DNA of 14,492 nucleotides from JANNHP01 sp031404455 (GTDB lineage Bacteria > Planctomycetota > JAJSAM01 > JAJVHW01). The stretch covers positions 1 through 14,492 of the forward strand of contig JANNHP010000210.1 of assembly GCA_031404455.1 (NCBI GenBank), in the 5' to 3' direction. Positions 7,297-13,712 of the stretch are shown piece by piece. The position numbers and the translations under genes were made by a program. Within the stretch, counting starts at the first letter, position 1; each line of letters starts with the position of its first letter. The notes below the pieces were generated by a model. The model did no database searches. It saw only the letters and a list, made by a program, of their open reading frames with translations, and was not told the origin of the DNA.

Positions 7297-8102
7297 CGGC
7301 CGGGACCGGGCTTGCGCAGCACGAGGAGTTGCGCGAGTGCCGGGTGGAAGGCGCCGACCATCAGCGTCTCGCGGCGGGCGAGCACCGCCGCGGCGTCGAA
7401 CTCCGGGAACCCGTAGAGCTCCGCCCGGTCGCCTTGCGCCAGCTCGAACGGCGCCGACTCCGCGAGCATCCGGACCGGCACGTTTCCGCCGAACTCGTTC
7501 GACTCGCGCGGCGTGAACGGAACGAGGTCGAGGAAGAGGTCGAGGGTGATGACGAACGAACCGCCCGGCTTCAGGAGTTCGAACGCGCGCCGCATGATCG
7601 CGGGAAGCTCGGCTCGCGGGATGTGCTCGATCACGGAGATGCTGAAGACGCGGTCGAACGTGCCCTGCGCGAGCGGCGCAGCGTCGAGGAACGTGCTGTG
7701 CAGCGTCACTTGCGTGCCGAACGCGCGATTGAGACGCGCCATCGTCGCCTGGTCGCAGGGCCATCCCCGCCCGCGCGCCTCCATCCCTGGATCGACGTTC
7801 ACGACGTCGCACCCGCTCCGGTCGAGCACGAACTGGAACCCCGAGAGCCCGCCCCCGATCTCGAGCACGCGCATCCCCGGAGCGATCGGCGTCGCGTGGA
7901 AAGCCCACGGGTACTCGGCCTCGCGCGTCGTGTTGTTCGGCTGGAAGCCGAAGGGGCCCCGCAGCGACGGCGCCCACGTGAGCAGCGTGCGGTCGAGGAG
8001 TCCGCCCGTCCGCGCGCGGCGGTGGAGCGCCCGTCCGAAGGGCGCGCCCCACCTCGCGTTCCAGGCGAGGTGCTCGGGCGGAAGGGCCCTGCGCGCGATC
8101 AT
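7293..8102 (-). CDS. Class I SAM-dependent methyltransferase
   Basis: A 269-residue methyltransferase. The Rossmann core begins near residue 76. Motif I is RVLEIGGGLSGFQ (78-90), followed by an acidic strand end in DVVNVDPG. FDRVFSISVIEHIP is the motif IV region, and LLKPGGSFVITLDLFLD is the post-motif strand typical of Methyltransf_11/25 proteins. About 75 residues precede the core. Such genes inside polysaccharide clusters often methylate sugars or a lipid-linked intermediate; the substrate here is inferred only from context. It lies 52 bases after the flippase and overlaps the following glycosyltransferase by 4 bases. No good Shine-Dalgarno or TAnnnT box precedes ATG 8102, so it is probably expressed from the flippase transcript. 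Confidence 0.88.
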   Translation of the reverse strand: MIARRALPPEHLAWNARWGAPFGRALHRRARTGGLLDRTLLTWAPSLRGPFGFQPNNTTREAEYPWAFHATPIAPGMRVLEIGGGLSGFQFVLDRSGCDVVNVDPGMEARGRGWPCDQATMARLNRAFGTQVTLHSTFLDAAPLAQGTFDRVFSISVIEHIPRAELPAIMRRAFELLKPGGSFVITLDLFLDLVPFTPRESNEFGGNVPVRMLAESAPFELAQGDRAELYGFPEFDAAAVLARRETLMVGAFHPALAQLLVLRKPGPGR

Positions 8103-8154
8103 GGCCGATACGCTGCCACAGGCGCGCCGCGAACGCAGAGATCCTCAGGCGCGC

Positions 8155-9615
8155 TCAGACGTCGGCCCCGCGGCGGCCGCGCACCAGTCGCAGAGTCTCG
8201 GCCGCCTCCGTCCAGACGCCGCGCGCAAGGTGCGCGATCCCCGCGGCGTAGACCGCGGCGCCGACGACGATCTGCGCGACCGCCGTCACCAGATCGGGAG
8301 CGCGTCCTGCGAGCGCTTCCCCGACGCCGAGGACGGCCCCGGCCATGAGCGCACACGAGGCCGCGATCCCCGCGAACGGGCGGTTGAGCTCCCGCCACCG
8401 GATGACGGTCACGCGCGACAGCGCCGCCGCGTTCGCCGCGCCGACGACGCCCGCGGCGATCGTCACCGCCCACGCGACCGCCACCACTCCGTGCGGCGCG
8501 GCGATCCACGCGCCGATCGCCGTCAGGACCGCGTAGAGCGCGAACATCCACGTGTAGAGCCGCACTCGTCCCGTCGCCATGAACACGGGGTGGACGAACG
8601 TCTGCAGAGAACGGAGCGCCCCGCCGACGCACAGCACCTGGAGCGGCGCCACGGCCGGATCCCACTTCGACCCGAACACGGCCGGGACGAACTGCGGCGC
8701 CACGAGCGCCAAGCCGAGGAACGCGGGCACGGCGACCGCTGAGACGAGCGTCGTCGAGCGCGCGAACGCGGAGCCGAGCCGGGCGGGATCGTCCTGGATG
8801 TTCGAGAACGCCGGCATCGCGACGGCCTGCGCGGGTTCCAGCATCACCTCCGAAGCGAGCGTCACCGCGCGCACTGCGATCGCGTACACGCCGAGGACCT
8901 CGACGCCGAGACCCGCGCCGATGACTCCCTGGTCCACGCGCTGGGAGACGAACCACAGCACGTCGTTCAGCATCACGGCGGCGCAGAACCCGGACAGGTC
9001 GCGGACGGCGGCACGGTCCGCGCGGAGCCCCGGCCGCCACTCGACGCTCCACCAGAGACACACGGCGCTCACCGCGGCGAGCGTGATCTGCTGCGCCACG
9101 AGACTCCACACGCCGAAGCCGAGCGATGCGGCGGCGATCCCCACCGCGCCCGCGACGAGCGTCCCGGCGAGCGAGCGCATCGCGAGCGACTTGAACCGCA
9201 TCTCCCGCGTGAGGATCGCCGCGGGCACGACGCTGAGCGCCGCGAGCGGGAGTCCCGCCGCGAGCCACGCCAGCACCGGCGCCACGGCGTCGTCGTCGAG
9301 GAGGCGCGCGATCGGCATTCGGAGCAGGACCGTCGCCGCGCCGAGGACGACGGCCGCCAGCGCACTTCCCCAGAACACCGCGTCGAGGTGCGACGGCTTG
9401 AGGTCCTTCCTCTGCACGAGCGACGTGCCGAGGCCCTGCGTGACGAACACCTGGACGAGTCCGACGTACACACCCGCCAGCGCGACGAGCCCGAACGCCT
9501 GCCGGTCGAGGAGGCGGGCGAGCACCGCGAAGATCGCGAAGCCGAGGAACTGACGCCCCCACCGGTCGAGGGACGACCAGACGATCCCGCCGGCTGCCGC
9601 CGCCCTCAGGTTCAC
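8155..9615 (-). CDS. Polysaccharide flippase (Wzx/MATE-type, WzxC-like)
   Basis: A 486-residue polytopic membrane protein with about 12-14 hydrophobic segments, of the polysaccharide-transporter branch of the MOP superfamily. It would move a lipid-linked oligosaccharide across the cytoplasmic membrane. The N-terminus is typical: WSSLDRWGRQFLGFAIFA, then LLDRQAFGLVALAGVYVG and QGLGTSLVQRKDL. The middle contains VSQRVDQGVIGAGLGVEVLG, the usual cytoplasmic loop and helix before LGVYAIAVR. VAPQFVPAVFGSKWDPA comes later. GTG 9615 overlaps the stop of the amidohydrolase as GTGA, so the two are probably co-translated; the first transmembrane helix begins shortly after. The C-terminal 20 residues are Arg-rich and cytosolic. 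No Wzy polymerase or ligase is in the window, so the full pathway must extend elsewhere. Confidence 0.9.
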   Translation of the reverse strand: MNLRAAAAGGIVWSSLDRWGRQFLGFAIFAVLARLLDRQAFGLVALAGVYVGLVQVFVTQGLGTSLVQRKDLKPSHLDAVFWGSALAAVVLGAATVLLRMPIARLLDDDAVAPVLAWLAAGLPLAALSVVPAAILTREMRFKSLAMRSLAGTLVAGAVGIAAASLGFGVWSLVAQQITLAAVSAVCLWWSVEWRPGLRADRAAVRDLSGFCAAVMLNDVLWFVSQRVDQGVIGAGLGVEVLGVYAIAVRAVTLASEVMLEPAQAVAMPAFSNIQDDPARLGSAFARSTTLVSAVAVPAFLGLALVAPQFVPAVFGSKWDPAVAPLQVLCVGGALRSLQTFVHPVFMATGRVRLYTWMFALYAVLTAIGAWIAAPHGVVAVAWAVTIAAGVVGAANAAALSRVTVIRWRELNRPFAGIAASCALMAGAVLGVGEALAGRAPDLVTAVAQIVVGAAVYAAGIAHLARGVWTEAAETLRLVRGRRGADV

Positions 9616-10535
9616 CCTGCGGCCCCGCCCGCGAGGCTCTCCGCCAGCACCGAGGCCATCCGGTCGGCGCTCGAGGGGTCGATGTCCATCTCGCCGAACG
9701 GCGTGAACTCCCGCGCGAGCAGGTCGCGCCGCATCTCGATGCAGAGCGTGCGCCCCAGGTGGCGGCTCGCGAGGAGGTGCCCCATGCTGCTCGGGTGCAG
9801 CGAGTAGGCGCCGTTCCTCGCGACCTGGAAGCCCTCGCGCTCGAACCCTGCGCTCACGCGCGCGGCGAGCGCGTCGTCGGCGAGGAGCGTTCCGTCCGGA
9901 GCGTTCGTGATGAGGTCCACCTCGGCGCGGAGCGTCCACTTCGGGTACACGTCCGGCGAGTAGGCCTCGCGCAGTCGCTCGACGATGCGCTCGTCGACCG
10001 GCACGTCGATGTTCTTCGGCGCGTACGAGTGGAGCATCAGGCCGACGCCGCCCGCGCCGCACACCTGCCCGAACGCGCGTTCCACGAGCGCCCGGTACGC
10101 GGTGTAGCGCGAGAAGAGGAGTGCGAGGTCCGCGTCGTCGCGGACGTAGTTCGCGACGCCCGGCGTCATCGCCCCGGCCGCCGAGGCTGCGGGCCGCGTG
10201 GCCGCGTCGATCACGCGATTGCAGTCGATGAACGTCCGCGGGACGAGGCAGCGGATGACGAGCGCGCTGCGCCGCGGCGCCGCCGCGACGACGCGCTCCG
10301 CGAGGCGCAGGGCGACCTCCGGCGCGCCGACGTCGGTGTTGACGAAGAAGAAGTCGCACAGCCCCTCGGGGAACTCGCCGCGAAGCTCCGACCGCAGCGC
10401 GGCGAAGTGCGCGGCCTTCGTCGCGCCGTGCGGCACCTCGATGAGGAGGTCGGGCGGCGCATCCTCTGCCTCCGCCCCGCGGACGAGCCGGACGTCTGAG
10501 ACGCGGGGGATCGAGCGCAGATCGCCGGGATTCAT
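9612..10535 (-). CDS. N-formylglutamate amidohydrolase-family enzyme
   Basis: A 307-residue protein resembling the N-formylglutamate amidohydrolase (HutG-type deformylase) family, zinc-dependent hydrolases that cleave an N-formyl or similar amide. Visible signatures are LIEVPHGATKAAHF (31-44; His36 in the PHG loop), VPRTFIDCNRVID (98-110) in place of the usual D.NR motif, LMLHSY with His169, and RTLCIEMRRDL with Glu267. These are consistent with a metal site, but ligands cannot be proven from sequence. No hut gene is nearby; instead the stop is fused by GTGA to the flippase start, pointing to a surface-glycan substrate. ATG 10535 is preferred; an in-frame TTG at 10544 would add three residues. 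The TAGTCT box 8 bases upstream may give it its own leaderless transcript. Confidence 0.82.
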   Translation of the reverse strand: MNPGDLRSIPRVSDVRLVRGAEAEDAPPDLLIEVPHGATKAAHFAALRSELRGEFPEGLCDFFFVNTDVGAPEVALRLAERVVAAAPRRSALVIRCLVPRTFIDCNRVIDAATRPAASAAGAMTPGVANYVRDDADLALLFSRYTAYRALVERAFGQVCGAGGVGLMLHSYAPKNIDVPVDERIVERLREAYSPDVYPKWTLRAEVDLITNAPDGTLLADDALAARVSAGFEREGFQVARNGAYSLHPSSMGHLLASRHLGRTLCIEMRRDLLAREFTPFGEMDIDPSSADRMASVLAESLAGGAAG

Positions 10536-10543
10536 GCGGCGCA

Positions 10544-10549
10544 AGACTA
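10544..10549 (-). promoter_or_regulatory. Candidate -10 box of a leaderless promoter (amidohydrolase gene)
   Basis: On the minus strand TAGTCT ends 8 bases before the ATG at 10535, with no Shine-Dalgarno sequence. It falls in the 73-base gap after the nitronate monooxygenase stop. Transcription from here would start the amidohydrolase-flippase-methyltransferase-glycosyltransferase run. Confidence 0.35.
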
Positions 10550-10608
10550 CGTCGGGCGGCGCCCGGAGCGCGTCTTCCCGTCCGCCGTCTCGCCCGTCCC
10601 GCCCGCGG

Positions 10609-12024
10609 CTACGCCGCCCCGAGCAGCGTCGCGACGACGTCGCGGGCCGTGTACGACGTCGTGCCCGGCCGCATGAACCGCACGATGTCCGCGATCTCGT
10701 CGCCGGAGGTGACGAGCGCCGGTTCCGTGCGTCCGCCCCGCCGCACCTGGCCGAGACCGATGGTGGCGCAGAGCCCGTTGCAGATGCAGAGCCGGTCCTT
10801 CGCGTCCTCGATCCGGCCGCCCTTGCGGACGAAGTCGCGCTCCGGCTCCGCCGGGCAGCGCCACCCGAGCGTTCCGTCCGAGGCGACGTACGCCTGCCGC
10901 AGGTAGCCGAGGTCGCAGACGCGCTCGCGCTCCACGCTCCGGTCGCCCGCGGTGCCGGACAGTTCGACCACCTTGAACGGGAAGCCCGTCGGCGACGCGC
11001 GCGGATCGGTGCGGACGCGGGCGGTGCCGGCGCGGACGGCGTCGAGCACGCGGTGCTTCAGTTCGTCGGCGACGCCGGACTCCTCGCAGAACGCGAACGC
11101 CGTCCCCACCTGGATTCCGGTCGCCCCCGCCGCAAGAGCCGCGGCGAGCCGCTCCGGGGTCGCCTGCGATCCCGCGAGCCAGAAGGGCAGCCCGATGCGG
11201 CGGAAGGCCTCGAGGTCGACGACGTCGCGGTCGCCGTAGACCGGCTCGCCCGACGGCGAGAGGCGCATCTCGCCGCGCGGCGGGGCGTTGTGGCCGCCCG
11301 CGGTCGGGCCCTCGACGACGAAGCCGTCGATCCGTCCCGTCGGCTTCCTGACGAGCATCTCGGCGAGGGTCACCGACGCCACGATCGGCACGAACGCGGG
11401 ACGCGCGAGGACCGGCGGCTCGCCGCCTGAGAACTCGCGTGGATCGAACCGCGTCTCGAAACGCTGTTCCGCCGTGGCGCCGGGCACGCTGACCGCGAGC
11501 CGGACTTCCTCGCCGCGCGCGAGACGGTCGATCACGCCGGGGATCGCCCGCGGGATCCCGGCTCCCATGATGACGCAGCCGACGCCGGCGAGGAGCGCGC
11601 CGTAGAGTGCCGCGAGCGTCGGGAGCTGGATCTTCTCGAGGTAGTTGATGCCGACCTGCCCGTCGTGACCCTCCCGCGCGAGGAACACCTCGACGAAGTT
11701 GGCGACCACCGTGAGCTCGACCGCGCTGCGGCTCGGCTCGACCGACGGCACGGGCGTCGCGCGGAAGGGCGCTTCCTGCGTCTTCCCGCCCTCGACGAAG
11801 TAGCGGTCGCTGATCCGGACCGCCATATCCGGGAAGGGGAAGCGGGCGAGCGCCCGCCGCACGTGGCCGCCCGCGTCTCCGAGCTGGAGCCTCCGCGCGA
11901 GCACGACCTCGAGTGCCGTCCCCGACACCACCCCCGTCTCGCCCGACTGGGCGACCGCGCGGGCGAGCCGCCAGCTCGACACGCCGACGCCCATGCCACC
12001 CTGGATGATTCGAGTCTTCTTCAT
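10609..12024 (-). CDS. Nitronate monooxygenase-family FMN protein
   Basis: A 471-residue TIM-barrel flavoprotein of the nitronate monooxygenase (2-nitropropane dioxygenase) family. The N-terminus IIQGGMGVGVSSWRLARAV is the typical first strand and loop. EGPTAGGHNAP (238-248) holds the His often found at the active site (His245). AAGATGIQVGTAFAFCEE (298-315) is the phosphate/FMN-binding end of the barrel. The length exceeds the usual 320-350. The extra C-terminus is Cys-rich: Cys370, Cys390, Cys413, Cys415 and Cys419 (RLCICNGLCATIGLGQ), a feature of a longer, PfaD-like subgroup. Substrate could be a nitronate, or an enoyl or quinone compound; the family is often over-annotated. ATG 12024 is chosen because GAGGTGG lies eight bases upstream and the barrel starts there; an upstream in-frame start at 12063 adds unconserved residues. 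Confidence 0.86.
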   Translation of the reverse strand: MKKTRIIQGGMGVGVSSWRLARAVAQSGETGVVSGTALEVVLARRLQLGDAGGHVRRALARFPFPDMAVRISDRYFVEGGKTQEAPFRATPVPSVEPSRSAVELTVVANFVEVFLAREGHDGQVGINYLEKIQLPTLAALYGALLAGVGCVIMGAGIPRAIPGVIDRLARGEEVRLAVSVPGATAEQRFETRFDPREFSGGEPPVLARPAFVPIVASVTLAEMLVRKPTGRIDGFVVEGPTAGGHNAPPRGEMRLSPSGEPVYGDRDVVDLEAFRRIGLPFWLAGSQATPERLAAALAAGATGIQVGTAFAFCEESGVADELKHRVLDAVRAGTARVRTDPRASPTGFPFKVVELSGTAGDRSVERERVCDLGYLRQAYVASDGTLGWRCPAEPERDFVRKGGRIEDAKDRLCICNGLCATIGLGQVRRGGRTEPALVTSGDEIADIVRFMRPGTTSYTARDVVATLLGAA

Positions 12025-12053
12025 AGCGCGCGCCACCTCGAAGGACGGCCCGC

Positions 12054-12062
12054 ACGCTAGCA
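12054..12062 (-). promoter_or_regulatory. Candidate extended -10 promoter of the nitronate monooxygenase gene
   Basis: On the minus strand TGCTAGCGT combines a TG extension with the TAnnnT box TAGCGT (12059 down to 12054). Initiation near 12047 would give a short leader carrying the GAGGTGG ribosome binding site before ATG 12024. Confidence 0.35.
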
Positions 12063-12067
12063 CGCCC

Positions 12068-12081
12068 GCGACCCGGGTCGC
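12068..12081. promoter_or_regulatory. Perfect 14-base palindrome, possible operator
   Basis: GCGACCCGGGTCGC is a perfect inverted repeat without a loop. It lies just upstream of the candidate -10 box of the nitronate monooxygenase gene, where a repressor would block polymerase. It is in the 115-base gap after the lipoprotein gene, so a role in ending that transcript is the alternative, but there is no loop or T-tract. In DNA this GC-rich, chance is possible. Confidence 0.35.
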
Positions 12082-12139
12082 AGCGCGCGGGGTGCCGCGC
12101 CGAGGAAGCCGCCTGCGCGTGCGACCTGGGTCTCACCGC

Positions 12140-12988
12140 TCACCGTGGCGTGAGGACGACGAGCGCGATCCTCCGTCCCGCGTTCGCGCGGTTCCAGCGC
12201 GCGACGTTGTCGGAGATGTCGTGCGCCGCGCCGAGCAGCACCACAGCGGGTCCGTTGCCGCGCGCGGCCACCTCCGCGAGGATCGCGTCCTCGCGCGCGT
12301 CGGAGAACCGAGCCGCCGCGTCGACGCCGTCCTCGCGCAACGCCCGCACGGCCTCGGCCATCAGGTCCGCGCGCTCGGCCGGGCAGAGCTGGATCTCCTT
12401 CGTCAGCGAGAGGAGGAGTGCCGCACCCGGGGCGAATCGCACGGAGTCCCACACGGGATCGCCCGTGGCGTCCGCGGTCCCGTGGCGGATGAAGCGCTCC
12501 ACGCAGGTCGGTGGCGGCGCGCCGAGCACGGCGTCGATCCGTCGCAGCGCTCCGAGGTACTCCATCGACACCGAGAGCTGACCGAGGCGGACCGAGTCCA
12601 CGACCTCGCCCTCCGCAAAGACGCGATCCCACCCGTGCCGCGCGAGGTCGCGCAGCACGCCGTGGACCGCCCGCTGGGACTCGTTCGCCGCGAGGATGCG
12701 GTCCGCGAGCTCGGATCGCCCGGCGGGGTCGGGTTCGTCGCCCTGAGCGAGTTCCGGCGGCAGGTGCGTCTGGCGGACGTGCACGACGGCGAGCACCGCG
12801 CCGTCGTCGGGGAAGTACGCGGTGTCGGCGTCGATCGCCGGCGGGAGCGGCGGAAACCTCGCGGGCAGCGACGCGGCCGACGGGACCGGCGCGGACGAGC
12901 ACGCGGCGACGATCGCGACCGACATCGCCGCCGCCCACGCGACCCCGGGGTGACGCCGCTCAGCTCCCGCGACGATCGCGCCGTCCAT
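12140..12988 (-). CDS. Lipoprotein of unknown function (TraB/ChaN-like motifs possible)
   Basis: A 282-residue predicted lipoprotein I do not recognise firmly. The N-terminus has Arg11-Arg12, a hydrophobic stretch (14-29) and the lipobox VAAC (Cys30), then a Pro/Ala-rich spacer. The domain begins at about residue 63 with VLAVVHVRQTH (His70, His75), continues through ESQRAVHGVLRDLARHGWD and RVFAEGEVVDS (Glu126), and ends with VVLLGAAHDISDN (His256, Asp257). A His near the first strand, an EG in the second and a late GxxHD recall the TraB/TIKI and ChaN-like hydrolase or heme-binding groups, but similarity is weak. The full N-terminus is preferred over Met22 because only it gives a proper signal peptide. 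A TACCTT box lies 7 bases before ATG 12988 and no Shine-Dalgarno is present. It diverges from the acetyltransferase gene. Confidence 0.75.
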   Translation of the reverse strand: MDGAIVAGAERRHPGVAWAAAMSVAIVAACSSAPVPSAASLPARFPPLPPAIDADTAYFPDDGAVLAVVHVRQTHLPPELAQGDEPDPAGRSELADRILAANESQRAVHGVLRDLARHGWDRVFAEGEVVDSVRLGQLSVSMEYLGALRRIDAVLGAPPPTCVERFIRHGTADATGDPVWDSVRFAPGAALLLSLTKEIQLCPAERADLMAEAVRALREDGVDAAARFSDAREDAILAEVAARGNGPAVVLLGAAHDISDNVARWNRANAGRRIALVVLTPR

Positions 12989-12995
12989 CGACCGG

Positions 12996-13001
12996 AAGGT
13001 A
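12996..13001 (-). promoter_or_regulatory. Candidate -10 box of a leaderless promoter (lipoprotein gene)
   Basis: On the minus strand TACCTT ends 7 bases before the ATG at 12988. There is no Shine-Dalgarno sequence. It is paired back to back with the box at 13067 in the 90-base divergent gap. Confidence 0.4.
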
Positions 13002-13066
13002 GCGCGGGCACGGCCCCGCTGCGTCACTCCGAAATCCGCGGCCGCGGCGATCCTCGTGGCGCCCGT

Positions 13067-13072
13067 TATGCT
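13067..13072 (+). promoter_or_regulatory. Candidate -10 box of a leaderless promoter (acetyltransferase gene)
   Basis: TATGCT ends 6 bases before the ATG at 13079. No Shine-Dalgarno sequence and no clear -35 are seen. Confidence 0.45.
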
Positions 13073-13078
13073 CTGCCG

Positions 13079-13687
13079 ATGCCCGACTCGATCCGTCTCG
13101 TGAACGAGACCGACGCCGAGGCGCTCCTCGCGATCTACGCGCCCGTCGTCCGCGACACCGCGATCTCGTTCGAGCTCGAACCGCCGGACGCCGCGGAGTT
13201 CCGCTCGCGCATCCGGAACGTGCTGCAACTCGCGCCGTGGATCGTGATGGAGACCGACGGATCCGTCACCGGCTACGCGTACGCCGGGCAGTTCCGCGCG
13301 CGCCCCGCGTACCGGTTCACGGTCGAGACCACGGTGTACGTCCACGAGGCACACCGCGGGCGCGGCGTCGGCGGCGCTCTCTACTCGGCTCTCCTCGACG
13401 CGGTGCGCCTGCAGGGCTTCCGCCGCGCGGTCGGCGGGATCACGCTGCCCAACGACGCGAGCGTCGCGCTCCACGAACGGGCCGGCTTCCGATCGGTCGG
13501 CTCCTTCACGCGAGTCGGCTTCAAGTTCGGGCGCTGGCACGACGTGGGTTTCTGGGAGATCGAACTCGCGGAGGCCGTCCCGGACCCGGCGGAGCCGCTG
13601 CTGCTCGCGGCGCTCGTCGCAACTGCGGGGTGGGACGCCCTCCTCGTCCGCGCGACGGACCGACGCGAACGGACGAAACGAGTCTGA
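13079..13687 (+). CDS. GNAT N-acetyltransferase, phosphinothricin acetyltransferase type
   Basis: A 202-residue cytosolic GNAT enzyme that should transfer acetyl from acetyl-CoA to an amine. The match to the Pat/Bar/MddA group is extensive: ETTVYVHEAHRGRGVGGALY (83-102) contains the acetyl-CoA pyrophosphate loop RGRGVG (93-98); GITLPNDASVALHERAGF (120-137) is the family's conserved LPND..S..LHE..GF; and GRWHDVGFWE (151-160) is its signature C-terminal strand. Family substrates include phosphinothricin and methionine sulfoximine or sulfone; the natural one here is unknown. It is about 20 residues longer than Bar (183), with an added hydrophobic C-terminal stretch (LLLAALVATAGWDALLV) and a basic end. 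ATG 13079 starts right at the conserved IRLVNETDAEALLAIY; the very long upstream frame is a shadow of the opposite-strand genes. Confidence 0.93.
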   Translation: MPDSIRLVNETDAEALLAIYAPVVRDTAISFELEPPDAAEFRSRIRNVLQLAPWIVMETDGSVTGYAYAGQFRARPAYRFTVETTVYVHEAHRGRGVGGALYSALLDAVRLQGFRRAVGGITLPNDASVALHERAGFRSVGSFTRVGFKFGRWHDVGFWEIELAEAVPDPAEPLLLAALVATAGWDALLVRATDRRERTKRV

Positions 13688-13699
13688 GGCCGCGCTGCC

Positions 13700-13705
13700 T
13701 ATACT
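13700..13705 (+). promoter_or_regulatory. Candidate -10 box of a leaderless promoter (AMP-ligase gene)
   Basis: TATACT, the closest box in the window to the TATAAT consensus, ends 7 bases before the GTG at 13713. No Shine-Dalgarno sequence is present. It lies in the 25-base gap after the acetyltransferase stop. Confidence 0.5.
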
Positions 13706-13712
13706 CCGAAGC

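Noticed and set aside
8119..8154. Direct repeat CAGGCGCGC (8119-8127 and 8146-8154) between flippase and methyltransferase
   Set aside because: Nine GC-rich bases repeated once is expected by chance here, and no attachment site or mobile element accompanies it.
8099..9562. A 487-codon minus-strand frame over the flippase
   Set aside because: Arg-rich shadow in another frame of the flippase, which has clear transmembrane segments and family motifs.
11993..13078. Long plus-strand open frame upstream of the acetyltransferase
   Set aside because: Arg-rich translation without motifs, lying antisense to the lipoprotein and the nitronate monooxygenase start. Only the part from 13079 on is coding.
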